Origin: Streptomyces aureocirculatus
GTDB taxonomy: Bacteria; Actinomycetota; Actinomycetes; Streptomycetales; Streptomycetaceae
NCBI RefSeq assembly: GCF_000720475.1
Contig: NZ_JOAP01000031.1
Location: forward strand, 23,269-87,268
Direction of reading: 5' to 3'
Length of the DNA stretch: 64,000 bases
Each line of letters opens with the position of its first letter. Position 1 is the stretch's first letter. This document shows, one piece after another, positions 50,936 to 62,063 of the stretch. The notes beneath the pieces are model-generated. The model worked only from the letters and a program-made list of their open reading frames with translations. It ran no database searches and had not been told where the DNA came from. The position numbers were made by a program, and so were the translations under genes.

Positions 50936-51250
50936 ATCGGGGCGGATGGTGAAGATCCGGTCGAGGCCGACGATGGTCAGGACGCGCATCGTCTTGGCGG
51001 GGACGGCCGCCAGTGCGATGTCGGCGCCCGCGGCGTGCGCGTGCTGGCGGGCCGCGAGGAGGGCCGTGATGCCGCTGGAGTCGCAGAATTCGAGGCCGGT
51101 CAGGTCGATGACGAGCCATTGGCCCGGCGTGAGTACGAGTTGGTCGACGTGGCGTCGGAAGGTGGCGGCCTGGTCGTAGTCGAGCTCGCCGACCACGTGC
51201 AGCACGGGTCCGGACGCGGTGTCGCTGCGGGTGATGTTCAACGGGTTCAT
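50921..51250 (-). CDS. STAS-domain anti-anti-sigma factor (RsbV-like)
   Basis: A 109-residue single STAS domain. Strands and helix show VLHVVGELDYDQAATFRRHV and WLVIDLTGLEFCDSSGITAL. The phosphorylatable Ser is Ser58 in CDSSG. Unphosphorylated, such proteins bind an anti-sigma kinase and free a sigma factor. Its ATG overlaps the stop of the PP2C gene (ATGA), so it is the obvious substrate of that phosphatase. No RsbW-like kinase or sigma gene is in the operon. Confidence 0.93.
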   Translation of the reverse strand: MNPLNITRSDTASGPVLHVVGELDYDQAATFRRHVDQLVLTPGQWLVIDLTGLEFCDSSGITALLAARQHAHAAGADIALAAVPAKTMRVLTIVGLDRIFTIRPDADTA

Positions 51251-52608
51251 GAGGGTGAGTTCGTTGCCGGGCGGGTGTGCGGACGGGCGGCGGGGACGCC
51301 GAGGGCGAGCAGCGCGGTGTCGTCGTCCAGGCCGTCGCCGAAGCCCCGCAGCAGCTTGGTCAGCGCGGAGACCGTTTCCTGCGGCGAGGCCGGGGCCTGG
51401 CCCGCGCCGAAGGCGAGCAGGGCGTCCTCGCCGAACAACTGGTCACACCCCGGTCCCGTGCGGGCCTCGGTGAGGCCGTCGGTGTAGAGCAGCAGTGTCT
51501 CACCGGGGGCGAGGGTGGTCTCGACGGTGCCTATGGGGGCGGTGGGAAGGATTCCTATGAGCAGTCCGCCCGGCGTCGGCAGGTAGTCGGCGCGGCCGTC
51601 GGCGCGCAGCACGAGGGCAGGGGGGTGTCCGCCGGAGGCCAGGCGCACGGTGGTGCGGCCATCGGCTCCGGGTTCGACGACGCCGAATATGGCGGTGCAG
51701 TAGCGGGGGTCGCCGCCTGCCGCGTACCGCTCGTGCAGGACGGCGTTCAGGGTGGTGAGCGCCGCGGTGGGTTCGGGGTCGTGCAGGGCCGCGGCCCGCA
51801 GGGTGTAGCGGGTCAGCGAGGTCAGGGAGGCGGCCTGGGGTCCCTTGCCGCACACGTCGCCGAGGAAGAACGCCCAGCGGGTGCCGTCGAGGGGGAACAG
51901 GTCGTAGAAGTCGCCGCCGAGCCGGTCGGCGGATGCGGTGTGGTAGTAGACGGCCGTCTCCAGACCCGGCACCTCCGGCAGCGAGGCGGGCACGAGGGAC
52001 TGCTGGAGCACGGCGAGGGCGTCGGCGAGGCGGGCCCGGTCGGCCTCCGCCTGTCGCTGGGCGTCCTCCGCCTGCCGCCGGGCCTCCTCGGCTTCGGCGC
52101 GTGCCCGCTCGGCCTCCGCGCGTGCCTGCTCGGCGTCGCGGCGGCGGCGCAGCAGTTCCTCTTCGTAGGAGCGGCGGTCGGAGGCGTCGAAGACGGTGGT
52201 GCGGATCAGCAGCGGCTCGCCCTCGGTGCCGTACTTGACCACCGAGGAGACGAGGACCGGCAGCTTGCCGCCCGCCGCGGTCCGCATCTCCAGGGCGACG
52301 CCCCGCAGTTCGCCCTGCATCCGCAGCAGCGGCGCGAAGTGTGTCTCATGGTAGAGCTTCCCGCCGATGGTGAGCAGGTCGGCGAAGTGTCTGCGCCCCA
52401 CCACGCCCGCACGGTCGAGGCCGAGCCAGTCGAGCAGGGTGGCGTTGATCCTGGCGATCGTGCCGTCCATCAACGTGGAGAGGTAACCGCAGGGGGCCGA
52501 CTCGTACAGCTCCTCGGCGCTGTCCTCCAGGAGCGCGGTGAACGTGGCGTCCACGCCCGCGTCGTCCCCGGTGCCCGAGGGGTCCGCTCCTTGGCCCCTT
52601 CGGCCCAT
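51247..52608 (-). CDS. rsbP: PAS-PP2C (RsbP-like) serine phosphatase
   Basis: A 453-residue regulatory phosphatase. A PAS domain covers about residues 25-145 (YESAPCGYLSTLMDGTIARI, then ETHFAPLLRMQGELRGVALE). A coiled coil of EAERARAEAEEA-type heptads is next. A SpoIIE/PP2C domain fills the C-terminus, with metal-binding Asp in DRLGGDFYDLF, FLGDVCGKG and the final DGLDDDTALLALG. It should dephosphorylate the STAS protein encoded just downstream. Its ATG overlaps the RsbQ-like stop (TGATG). The PAS-coiled coil-PP2C order is that of Bacillus RsbP. Confidence 0.92.
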   Translation of the reverse strand: MGRRGQGADPSGTGDDAGVDATFTALLEDSAEELYESAPCGYLSTLMDGTIARINATLLDWLGLDRAGVVGRRHFADLLTIGGKLYHETHFAPLLRMQGELRGVALEMRTAAGGKLPVLVSSVVKYGTEGEPLLIRTTVFDASDRRSYEEELLRRRRDAEQARAEAERARAEAEEARRQAEDAQRQAEADRARLADALAVLQQSLVPASLPEVPGLETAVYYHTASADRLGGDFYDLFPLDGTRWAFFLGDVCGKGPQAASLTSLTRYTLRAAALHDPEPTAALTTLNAVLHERYAAGGDPRYCTAIFGVVEPGADGRTTVRLASGGHPPALVLRADGRADYLPTPGGLLIGILPTAPIGTVETTLAPGETLLLYTDGLTEARTGPGCDQLFGEDALLAFGAGQAPASPQETVSALTKLLRGFGDGLDDDTALLALGVPAARPHTRPATNSPS

Positions 52609-53411
52609 CACCGAAGTGTGCGCAGGAAGTCGAGGATCGCTTCCGCGGTGGCTTCGGGGGCGCTCAGTTGCGGGCAGTGCCCGGTGGCGTTCAGCGTGAC
52701 CAGGCGGGACGCGGGCACGGCGGCCTGCACATAGGCGCCGACCGCACGGGGCGCGATCATGTCCTCGGTGCAGTCGAGCACCAGCGTGGGCACGGACACG
52801 CTGCTCAGGTCCTCGCGGTTGTCGGACAGGAACGTCGTGCGGGCGAAGACGCGGGCGATGTCGGGGTCGGTCGCACAGAAGCTGTTGGTCAGCTCCTGCC
52901 CCAGCTCGGGCCGCTCCGGGTTGCCCATGATCACCGGCGCCATGGCCGAGGACCAGCCGAGGTAGTTCGCCTCCAGGGACTCCAGGAGTTCCTCGATGTC
53001 CTCGGCGCTGAAGCCGCCCTGGTAGCCGTAGTCGTCGATGTAGCGGGGCGAGGGGGCCACCATCACCAGGGCCCCGATCCGCTCCGGCGCCGTCCGGGCG
53101 GCCAGCACACCGACCATGGCGCTGACCGAGTGCCCCACGAACACCGCGCGTTCGAGGTCGAGTTCCTCGCACACCTCGACGACGTCGCGGGCGTAGCCGT
53201 CGAGCGAGGCGTACCGCTCCGGGTCCCAGGCGGACAGGTCGGAGCCGCCGGACCCTACGTAGTCGAACAGGACCACGCGGTACCGCTCCGCGAGCGCGGG
53301 CACGATCAGGCGCCACATGTTCTGGTCGCAGCCGAAGCCGTGCGCGAGCACCACCGCCGGCCCGTCGGCGGGTCCGGAGACCGTGACGTTGTTCCTGCGG
53401 CTGATGCTCAT
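52608..53411 (-). CDS. rsbQ: RsbQ-like alpha/beta hydrolase
   Basis: A 267-residue alpha/beta hydrolase. It aligns, from memory, over its whole length with Bacillus RsbQ: AHGFGCDQNMW, RVVLFDYVGSGGSDLSAWD, DGYARDVVEVCEELDLERAV, and NSFCATDPDIARVFARTTF. The triad is Ser95 in GHSVSAM, Asp217 in CTEDMIAP and His245 in ATGHCPQLS, close to Ser96, Asp219 and His247 of RsbQ. In Bacillus RsbQ is required for RsbP activity in energy stress, through a ligand made or delivered by the hydrolase. ATG 53411 gives the family length; ATG 53420 is possible. First gene of the operon. Confidence 0.93.
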   Translation of the reverse strand: MSISRRNNVTVSGPADGPAVVLAHGFGCDQNMWRLIVPALAERYRVVLFDYVGSGGSDLSAWDPERYASLDGYARDVVEVCEELDLERAVFVGHSVSAMVGVLAARTAPERIGALVMVAPSPRYIDDYGYQGGFSAEDIEELLESLEANYLGWSSAMAPVIMGNPERPELGQELTNSFCATDPDIARVFARTTFLSDNREDLSSVSVPTLVLDCTEDMIAPRAVGAYVQAAVPASRLVTLNATGHCPQLSAPEATAEAILDFLRTLR

Positions 53412-53520
53412 GACAACCATCCTCGCACGACGTCGACGGTGCCGGGGACGCTCCCTCCATCGCTGGCGCCCGTCGCCACCTGCGCGGACGCGGCACGGCA
53501 TGCGGGGCCGCCGGACCCGC

Positions 53521-54693
53521 TCAGGCGGGTGGGGGTGCGGCGGCGCCACGTCCGAAGGGTCCCTCGTCGGCGAAGGCATGGGCGGCGAAGCGCTTGCCCA
53601 TCCGCCGGTACGCGTCGGCGTCCGGATGCAGGCCGTCCGTCAGGCCGCCCACGTCGTCCGGGCCGAGCAGCTCGCGTCCGTCCAGGTGGTGCAGACGCGG
53701 GTCACGCGCCCTGCGGGCGGCCACGATCCGCGTCAGCTCGTCCCGCACCACCGCCAGCGTCAGCGCACCGGCGTCCACGTCGTGCGGGTCCCCCAGGGCC
53801 ACGAGCCCACCGTCCGGGCCCGACGTGGTCGGTCCTGGGGTCTCTTCGAGCGCCGGGCAGCTCACCGGTGACATCACGAGGAGCGGGGTGTGGGGGTGCC
53901 CGTCCCGGATCGTGTCCAGAAATCCGTGCACCGCGGGCGCGAACGTCCGCAGTTGGAAGGCGGCGAGGGCCACGATGTTGATGCCCACCTTGACGCTGAT
54001 CAGGTCGGCGGGCAGATCGCGGATCGTCCTGGCCACATACGGGTCGAGGACGGCGTTGCCCGCCAGGCTGAGGTTGATCACCTCCACTCCCCCGAGCGCG
54101 GCGGCCACGGCAGGCCAGGTGCCGGTCGGCCCTTCGGCCTCCAGGCAGTGGCTGATGGAGCTGCCGTGGTGCACCCAGCGGCGGCGGCCGTCCGGCAGGG
54201 GCGCCCGCACCTCGCCGTCGACGCGCAACGCCAGCAGTTCCGTGGGGGTCTGCTGCGGGAGCCACAGCTCGACGTGCTTCATGCCGGGCCGCAGTCCCGT
54301 GAACCGCACGACGCCCGGCTCGCCGGGGATCAGGCGCTGCTCCGTCCCGGGCCCGGCCATCCGCAGCACATTTCCCACGGGCGCCTGTCGGCGGCCGGCC
54401 AGGACGCCGTCCACGAGCAGTTCGAGCATCCCGGCGGGGCGCGGCTCGTCGTCGCTCTCAAGCTGTCCGGTGCAGGTGAGGACCTCGAGCTCCAGCTCGC
54501 ACGCGTCGGTGCGGAACACCAGACGTACACCCCCGGGCATCATGGTCACGCCATCCACCGAGGGGTCCTGGTACTGCTCCCTGGTCCACGCGGGCAGTCG
54601 GCGTGGCAGCACTCCGGCCGGTGTCCGCTCCAGATCCAGCGCGCCGCGCAGTTCCACAGGGCCGTCCACCAGCGGAATGGTCCGCATCGTCAC
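53521..54693 (-). CDS. SGNH/GDSL-family hydrolase with N-terminal beta domain
   Basis: A 390-residue esterase-like protein. Residues ~1-165 form a carbohydrate-esterase-type beta domain (LRPGMKHVELWLPQQTPTEL). The SGNH domain then shows the nucleophile Ser in VHHGSSISHC, block II Gly in NLSLAGN, the Asn in KVGIN and the Asp-x-x-His in GLTDGLHPDADAY. There is no signal peptide. I chose GTG 54693 with GGGAG 8 nt upstream; ATG 54687 and GTG 54699 are in frame. Substrate unknown; acyl-sugar esters are common in this architecture. Confidence 0.87.
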   Translation of the reverse strand: MTMRTIPLVDGPVELRGALDLERTPAGVLPRRLPAWTREQYQDPSVDGVTMMPGGVRLVFRTDACELELEVLTCTGQLESDDEPRPAGMLELLVDGVLAGRRQAPVGNVLRMAGPGTEQRLIPGEPGVVRFTGLRPGMKHVELWLPQQTPTELLALRVDGEVRAPLPDGRRRWVHHGSSISHCLEAEGPTGTWPAVAAALGGVEVINLSLAGNAVLDPYVARTIRDLPADLISVKVGINIVALAAFQLRTFAPAVHGFLDTIRDGHPHTPLLVMSPVSCPALEETPGPTTSGPDGGLVALGDPHDVDAGALTLAVVRDELTRIVAARRARDPRLHHLDGRELLGPDDVGGLTDGLHPDADAYRRMGKRFAAHAFADEGPFGRGAAAPPPA

Positions 54694-54871
54694 CGTCACC
54701 GCTCCCTTCCCGGGCGTGCGGGCCCGACTCGACTCGAACATGTCACAGGGCCGAGGTACCCGTCGAACCTGAAAGAAAAAAGAGGGGAGGGGTGGGCTGA
54801 TCTTCGGCGCGGAGGGGGTCACGGGCGATGCTGTTTCGACGCACGCGGACGCGTCATGGAGAATCAGTGCC

Positions 54872-55366
54872 ATGAGTGAGAACGTCTACTTCAATGTGTC
54901 GGCCAACGGCGAGAACCTCGGCCGCATCGTCTTCCGCCTTTTCGACGACGTCGTCCCCAAGACGGCCCGCAACTTCCGTGAGCTGGCCACCGGCCAGAAC
55001 GGTTACGGCTACAAGGGTTCCCCCTTCCACCGCGTCATCCCCGAGTTCATGCTCCAGGGCGGTGACTTCACCAACGGCAACGGCACCGGTGGCAAGAGCA
55101 TCTACGGTGAGAAGTTCGCCGACGAGAACTTCCAGCTCAAGCACGACAGGCCGTTCCTCCTGAGCATGGCCAACGCGGGCCCCGGCTCCAACGGCTCGCA
55201 GTTCTTCGTCACGACCGTCGTCACCCCGTGGCTGGACAACAAGCACGTCGTCTTCGGCGAGGTCGTCGAGGGCGAGGACGTCGTCAAGGCCATCGAGGCC
55301 CTCGGCAGCCGCTCCGGCACCACCGCCAAGAAGATCGTCATCGACGACAGCGGCATCGTCGCCTAA
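54872..55366 (+). CDS. Cyclophilin-type peptidyl-prolyl isomerase
   Basis: A 164-residue single-domain cyclophilin that catalyses cis-trans isomerisation of prolyl bonds. Active-site elements are present: Arg in [33 protein letters not shown], and Trp/His in [14 protein letters not shown]. No signal peptide, so cytoplasmic. Length and sequence are typical of the PpiA/CypA type of actinomycetes. ATG 54872 is preceded by a short purine-rich stretch. Confidence 0.97.
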   Translation: MSENVYFNVSANGENLGRIVFRLFDDVVPKTARNFRELATGQNGYGYKGSPFHRVIPEFMLQGGDFTNGNGTGGKSIYGEKFADENFQLKHDRPFLLSMANAGPGSNGSQFFVTTVVTPWLDNKHVVFGEVVEGEDVVKAIEALGSRSGTTAKKIVIDDSGIVA

Positions 55367-55584
55367 CTGGCCTCGCGCCCACGGTGATCCGACTACGGCG
55401 TCCGCCCTCCCCCTTCGTACGCGTACGTACTGCTACGTACCGGTACGCGCTCGCAAGCCGAGCCGGGGGGAAGGGCGGGCGCCGACCGCGTCCCGCCGGA
55501 CACCGATCACGCCCCCGGCTGCCCCGCCGGGAGCCGATCACGCCCCGACTGCTGCCGACCGCGTCCCCTACGTACGATCAGCCC

Positions 55585-55962
55585 ATGATCGCTGACCTGC
55601 AGTGTGTCGTCCTCGACTGCCCGGACCCCGCGGCACTCGCCACGTTCTACGAGGCGTTGCTCGGCGGCACCGTCGACCGGCCCGACCCGCGATGGTCCGT
55701 CGACGAGGACTGGGTGACGCTGCACACCCCGTCCGGTTCCGTCCTCGCCTTCCAGCGGTCCCCGGACCACCGGCCGCCCCGCTGGCCCGACCCGGCGCAC
55801 CCCCAGCAGTTCCACCTCGACCTCGGCGTCACCGACCTCGACCACGCCCAGACCCAGGTGCTTGCCCTCGGTGCGAGGCTCCTCGACGCCGACAGCGGCG
55901 GAGGGAGCTGGCGGGTCTACGCGGATCCGGCCGGGCACCCGTTCTGCCTGGTGCGCCACTAG
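55585..55962 (+). CDS. Single-domain VOC (glyoxalase/bleomycin resistance-like) protein
   Basis: A 125-residue VOC fold protein. The pattern VVLDCPDPAALATFYEALLG, WVTLHTPSGSVLAFQRSPDH, QQFHLDLGVTDLDHAQTQVL and a terminal VYADPAGHPFCLVRH places it in the actinomycete VOC family related to pterin dehydratase-like and glyoxalase-like domains. A metal site could include the first-strand His/Gln and the terminal residues. Substrate unknown. A 7-bp hairpin (GTACGTA/TACGTAC) lies at 55423-55440 upstream. Confidence 0.87.
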   Translation: MIADLQCVVLDCPDPAALATFYEALLGGTVDRPDPRWSVDEDWVTLHTPSGSVLAFQRSPDHRPPRWPDPAHPQQFHLDLGVTDLDHAQTQVLALGARLLDADSGGGSWRVYADPAGHPFCLVRH

Positions 55963-56288
55963 GGCCCGTCTGCGGCGCGCCCTCGCCCATGCGGGCGCAC
56001 ACCGTGGAGCTGGGCTGCCCGGGTGACACTTTCGGGCGCCCACCCCGCCGGGTGACAGGGGCTGACATGCGGTGATCGACGCGCCAGAGGGCTCTGCGGA
56101 GCGCGGGGCGCGACGGGAGGGGATGATGGTGTCGAGGGGCCACGAGCCCACGGTGCCGGCCGGCCCCGGAAGCCCTGGCCCGCACCGTCGGCGTGGTGAC
56201 CGCGTGGTGACTCCAGGAGCGGCGGCGTCGCGCGGGTTCGCGACCTCCGCCTGGCCGCCAGACAACGACCGCAGAACGGGTACGGCGC
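55963..56288. other. 326-bp intergenic region
   Basis: It lies between two VOC genes on the same strand. I see no supported frame and no strong repeat. Confidence 0.5.
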
Positions 56289-57089
56289 ATGAACAGCCAC
56301 GGAACAACCGCAAGCGAGGTCGTCGCCAGCCACTCGGTGTTCGGCGCACCCTGCTGGGTCACTCTGACCACACGTGATCTGGCGGCCGCCGAGGCGTTCT
56401 ACCATGCCGTGCTCGGCTGGGAGTGGCGCACGGGCAGGCTCGGCGAGCAGTACCGGTTCGCGAGCGTCAACGGAGTGCCGGTGGCCGGGGTCGCGGCGGT
56501 GGAGAGCATCGGACGCATGGCCGTGGCCTGGACCCCGTACTTCGCCGTGTGCAGCGCGGACGAGACCGTGGCCCGCAGCCAGGAGCGCGGCGGGACGACC
56601 GCCGTGGGACCGCTCTCGTTCCCCCCGGGGCGGGCCGCCCTCCTCGCCGACCGGGACGGCGCCGTCTTCGGCATCTGGGAGGGCGAGCTGGTGTCGGGCT
56701 GGGAGGACTGGCGCCGCGCGGCGCCGGTCTTCGTCAAGCTGCACACCCGGGACGCCTTCGACGCGGCCATCTTCTACGCGGAGGTCCTCGGCTGGGAGTC
56801 CACCGAGACCGGCTGCTGCGAAGTGCGCTACGAGGACAACGAGGTCGTGCTGCGCAGCCGGGGAGACGTCGTGGCCCGTATCCACTCGGGCGCGGTGGAG
56901 GCCGCGCCCGACCCCACGGTCCGGCCGCGGTGGGAGATCCACTTCGCGGTCGCCGACGTGGCCGCCTGCGTCCGGGCCGCGCAGGCCAACGGCGGCAGCG
57001 CCGTGTACGAGGGGACCGGCATGGAAGAGGCGATCCTGCGCGATCCGGACGGGGCCCGCTTCATTGTGAGTTCCCGGCCGCGGCGATGA
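56289..57089 (+). CDS. Two-domain VOC-family protein
   Basis: A 266-residue protein with two consecutive VOC modules. The first begins GAPCWVTLTTRDLAAAEAFY and the second FVKLHTRDAFDAAIFYAEVL. Both show the FYxxVLGWE pattern. This matches the hydroxylase-like VOC proteins of Streptomyces (CFP30B type). ATG 56289 lacks a strong Shine-Dalgarno. Its stop region is included in a 32-bp tandem duplication. Confidence 0.88.
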   Translation: MNSHGTTASEVVASHSVFGAPCWVTLTTRDLAAAEAFYHAVLGWEWRTGRLGEQYRFASVNGVPVAGVAAVESIGRMAVAWTPYFAVCSADETVARSQERGGTTAVGPLSFPPGRAALLADRDGAVFGIWEGELVSGWEDWRRAAPVFVKLHTRDAFDAAIFYAEVLGWESTETGCCEVRYEDNEVVLRSRGDVVARIHSGAVEAAPDPTVRPRWEIHFAVADVAACVRAAQANGGSAVYEGTGMEEAILRDPDGARFIVSSRPRR

Positions 57090-57190
57090 GGTCCGGGGGC
57101 GACTCCCGGCCGCGGCGATGAGGTCCGGGGGCGACTCCCGGCCACGCGGTGAGGTCCGGGTTCCGGCCGCCGCGGTGAGGCCCGGGGGCG
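57072..57190. repeat. 32-bp tandem duplication at the 3' end of the VOC gene
   Basis: TCCCGGCCGCGGCGATGAGG plus 12 nt (57072-57103) is repeated at 57104-57135, followed by two more degenerate copies. The first copy contains the stop codon of the two-domain VOC gene. Confidence 0.8.
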
Positions 57191-57245
57191 GCTGGTTCCC
57201 CCTGCGGGGCGGGGCGGCAGCGGAAGCCGCCCCGCTTCCGCTGCC

Positions 57246-57437
57246 TCAGCTCTGGTCCCGTCGCAGGGAGGGATCGGCCTTGCGGGCGCGTTCCTGCGCT
57301 TCGTGCATCGTCTTCTTGGCGTCACCGCGGGCCTGGTCCACCTTGCCCTGGACCTGCCGTTCGCGATTCCCGGTGACCTTTCCCGCGATTTCCTTGGCCT
57401 TGCCCTTTGCCTTGTCCATGCCGCCCTTGCCCGCCAT
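57246..57437 (-). CDS. CsbD-like stress protein
   Basis: A 63-residue hydrophilic helical protein with the CsbD pattern: DKAKGKAKEIAGKVTGNRER, then QVQGKVDQARGDAKKTMHEA. CsbD-like proteins belong to the SigB general stress regulon in Bacillus. ATG 57437 follows GGAGGA. It is divergent from the FAD/Rieske gene, with 142 nt between starts. Biochemical role unknown. Confidence 0.9.
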   Translation of the reverse strand: MAGKGGMDKAKGKAKEIAGKVTGNRERQVQGKVDQARGDAKKTMHEAQERARKADPSLRRDQS

Positions 57438-57579
57438 GGCTCCTCCTTGTCGGTGGGAATGTTTCCGGCTTCAACGTAAGTCGGCCCTGAACGACCCGCA
57501 TGCCGGGATGTGTGGGTTCGAAGGTTTCTCGGGTACCCGGCACGTATCCGGCGCCGGCCGGCGGATTGCAGAGGAAGAC

Positions 57580-59133
57580 ATGACCGAACAGCCTCGCTCG
57601 AGCATCGACGAGTCGTACTGGATGGCCACCACTCCGGCCACGCACTACCCGGCCCTCAGCACCGACCTCACCGCGGACGTCGCGGTCGTCGGCGGCGGCA
57701 TCGCCGGCCTGTGCACAGCCTGGGACCTGGTGCGCGCCGGTGTCGACGTCGTGGTCCTCGAGGCGGACCGGATCGCGGCCGGTGTGAGCGGCTACACCAC
57801 GGCGAAGATGAGCGCCGCCCACGGCCTCATGTACGCGCGGCTCGAGGCGAAGCAGGGCAGCGAGGACGCCCGGCTCTACGCGCTCTCGCAGCAGGACGCG
57901 GTGGAGCGGACGGTATCCCTGTGCGCCGAGCTCGGCATCGACGCGGAGCTGGAACGCGCCGCGGCCTTCACCTACGTACAGGATCCCGACCGGGTCGACG
58001 AGGTGCGCGAGGAAGCGGCGGCGGCGCGGCGTGCCGGGCTCGACGCCTCCTTCGTGACCAGCACCGAGCTGCCCTTCGACATCGCAGGCGCGGTACGTGT
58101 CGCCGATCAGCTCCAGTTCCATCCGCGGAAGTTCCTGCTGGCCCTGGCCGAGCACATCACCAGGGCCGGGGGACGCATCTTCGAGCGGAGCAGGGTCACC
58201 GGTCTGCGCGACGGCAAGCGCTGCCGGTTGACCACCGAGTCCGGCGACACGGTCGAAGCGGGCGACGTGGTCGTCGCAACCCACTACCCGATCTTCGACC
58301 GGACTTTGCTCTTCACGCAGCTCAAACCCCACCGCGAGCTGGTGGTCGCCGCACCGGTGCCGTCGGACGCCGCCCCCGCCGGCATGTACATCACGCCGGA
58401 GGGCGGGAAGCGTTCACTGCGCAGCGCGCCCTACGACGACGAGCATCGGCTGCTCGTCGTCACCGGCGAGTCGTTCGAGCCGGGCACGGGAGACGTACGG
58501 CAGCGGCTCCACCGGCTCGAGGACTGGGCGCGGACGCACCTGCCGCACTTCGCCGACGCGCACGACGTCTACCGGTGGGGCGCCCAGGACAACGACTCCG
58601 TCGACAGCGTGCCGTACGTGGGTCACGCACACCCGAGCACACAGCACCTCTACGTGGCCACCGGCTTCGGCGGCTGGGGCATGAGCAACGGTGTCATGGC
58701 GGGCAGCCTGCTCACCGCCCATATCGTCGGCGGCCCCCGGCCTGCCTGGACCGAGCTGTACGACCCGCGCCGCCTGCCGCCGGTCCGTGATGTGGGCACC
58801 CTCGCCGCCCAGCAGGTCACCGTGGCCAAACACTTCATCGGTGACCGGCTGCGCACCAGTCACGTCGACTCCGTGGCCGACATCCCGCCCGGCAGTGGCG
58901 CCGTCGTACGTCTGGACGGCCACCGGTGCGCGGTGTACCGCGATGAGTCCGGGCAGGTCAGCGCGGTCTCCGCACGCTGCACCCACCTCGGCTGCCTGGT
59001 GCACTTCAACAACGCCGAGCGGGCCTGGGAGTGCCCCTGTCACGGCTCCCGCTTCGCAACGGACGGAACGGTCCTGCACGGCCCCGCGACCCGCCCCCTC
59101 GAACCCCGCGAGCCCCCGGAGGCCACGCCCTGA
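57580..59133 (+). CDS. FAD-dependent oxidoreductase with C-terminal Rieske domain
   Basis: A 517-residue fusion. Residues ~25-385 form a DAO-type FAD domain (VAVVGGGIAGLCTAWDLVRA; YVATGFGGWGMSNGVMAGSL). Residues ~420-505 form a Rieske [2Fe-2S] domain with CTHLGCLV and CPCHGSRF, giving two Cys and two His ligands. Such fusions are thought to pass electrons between flavin and cluster, but substrates are unknown. ATG 57580 follows GAGGAAG. A GGGTAC hexamer at 57531-57536 could be a SigB-type -10, though the -35 spacing is poor. Confidence 0.92.
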   Translation: MTEQPRSSIDESYWMATTPATHYPALSTDLTADVAVVGGGIAGLCTAWDLVRAGVDVVVLEADRIAAGVSGYTTAKMSAAHGLMYARLEAKQGSEDARLYALSQQDAVERTVSLCAELGIDAELERAAAFTYVQDPDRVDEVREEAAAARRAGLDASFVTSTELPFDIAGAVRVADQLQFHPRKFLLALAEHITRAGGRIFERSRVTGLRDGKRCRLTTESGDTVEAGDVVVATHYPIFDRTLLFTQLKPHRELVVAAPVPSDAAPAGMYITPEGGKRSLRSAPYDDEHRLLVVTGESFEPGTGDVRQRLHRLEDWARTHLPHFADAHDVYRWGAQDNDSVDSVPYVGHAHPSTQHLYVATGFGGWGMSNGVMAGSLLTAHIVGGPRPAWTELYDPRRLPPVRDVGTLAAQQVTVAKHFIGDRLRTSHVDSVADIPPGSGAVVRLDGHRCAVYRDESGQVSAVSARCTHLGCLVHFNNAERAWECPCHGSRFATDGTVLHGPATRPLEPREPPEATP

Positions 59134-59155
59134 CCGCCGCTCGCCCCAGACACCG

Positions 59156-59799
59156 CTAACCGCCCGCCCGCTCCAGGCACCGCTCCGCCAGCTTCCGGTC
59201 CAGGGCGGCTCGGACCAGCGCCGCGGCCACCACGCCAGGCCGCCGGTCGCTGAGCCGCATCAGGGCGGACGCGTCCTGCGGCAGCCCGAGGCGTTCCGCG
59301 CCCTGCAAGGCCTTGCTGTCGACGTAGGGCGCGTACTCGGGCCAGACGTCCTGTACTTCGCGCAGGAAGATGTTCGCGCCGGTGGGGCCGAGGCCCGGCA
59401 CCTGTTGCAGCAGCCTCTTCACGGCGGCCACGTCGCCGTCGGATTCCTCGCGGATACGGCGCAGATCGCCGTGCCAGGCGTCGAGCACGAGGCGGGCCGC
59501 GTCGCCGAGGCGGGTCGCGGTCTGTTCGTCGTAGCGCCGGTAGCCGCCGCGCCCCAGGGCGTCGACCCGCTGCTGCCAGGTGGCGTCGGCCATGTCCCGG
59601 GGGCCGCGCAGGCCCGCCTCGTACAGCGCGCGCGAGGTCGACACCGCGACGGAGGCCCGGATACGGGCGCTCAGCAGACTGGCGAGGACGAGCGTGCGGT
59701 AGAGCGGCTGCGGGGTGTCCGCCGCCCGGATACCGGCTTCCGCGGCGTAGGTCTGCCCGGCGGTGGTGAGCAGCTCGCGCAGCACGGCTTCGTGGGCGG

Positions 59800-59803
<4 letters not shown>
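59156..59803 (-). CDS. HhH-GPD-superfamily DNA glycosylase-like protein
   Basis: A 215-residue all-helical protein of the endonuclease III superfamily. The helix-hairpin-helix is VPGLGPTGANIFLREV and the GPD-like Asp is in YAPYVDSKAL. Where Endo III has the catalytic Lys (GVGRKTAN), this protein reads GLGPTGAN. It has no [4Fe-4S] Cys cluster at the C-terminus. It would be monofunctional if active. ATG 59803 overlaps the glgX stop as ATGA, an odd coupling of a repair-type protein to glycogen metabolism. Confidence 0.85.
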
Positions 59804-61917
<2,114 letters not shown>

Positions 61918-62063
61918 GCGTCTGCCTTCCTCACGGGGGAGTCATGGAAGGGGGCGGGGGCCCTGCGGTCGGCAGCCGGTCGGCCCCGGGCGCGGCGGTC
62001 AGGGCAGGGCGGTCAGGGCGGGGCGGCCGTGGATCTCGGCGCGACGGCCGCCCCGGCCGGGCG

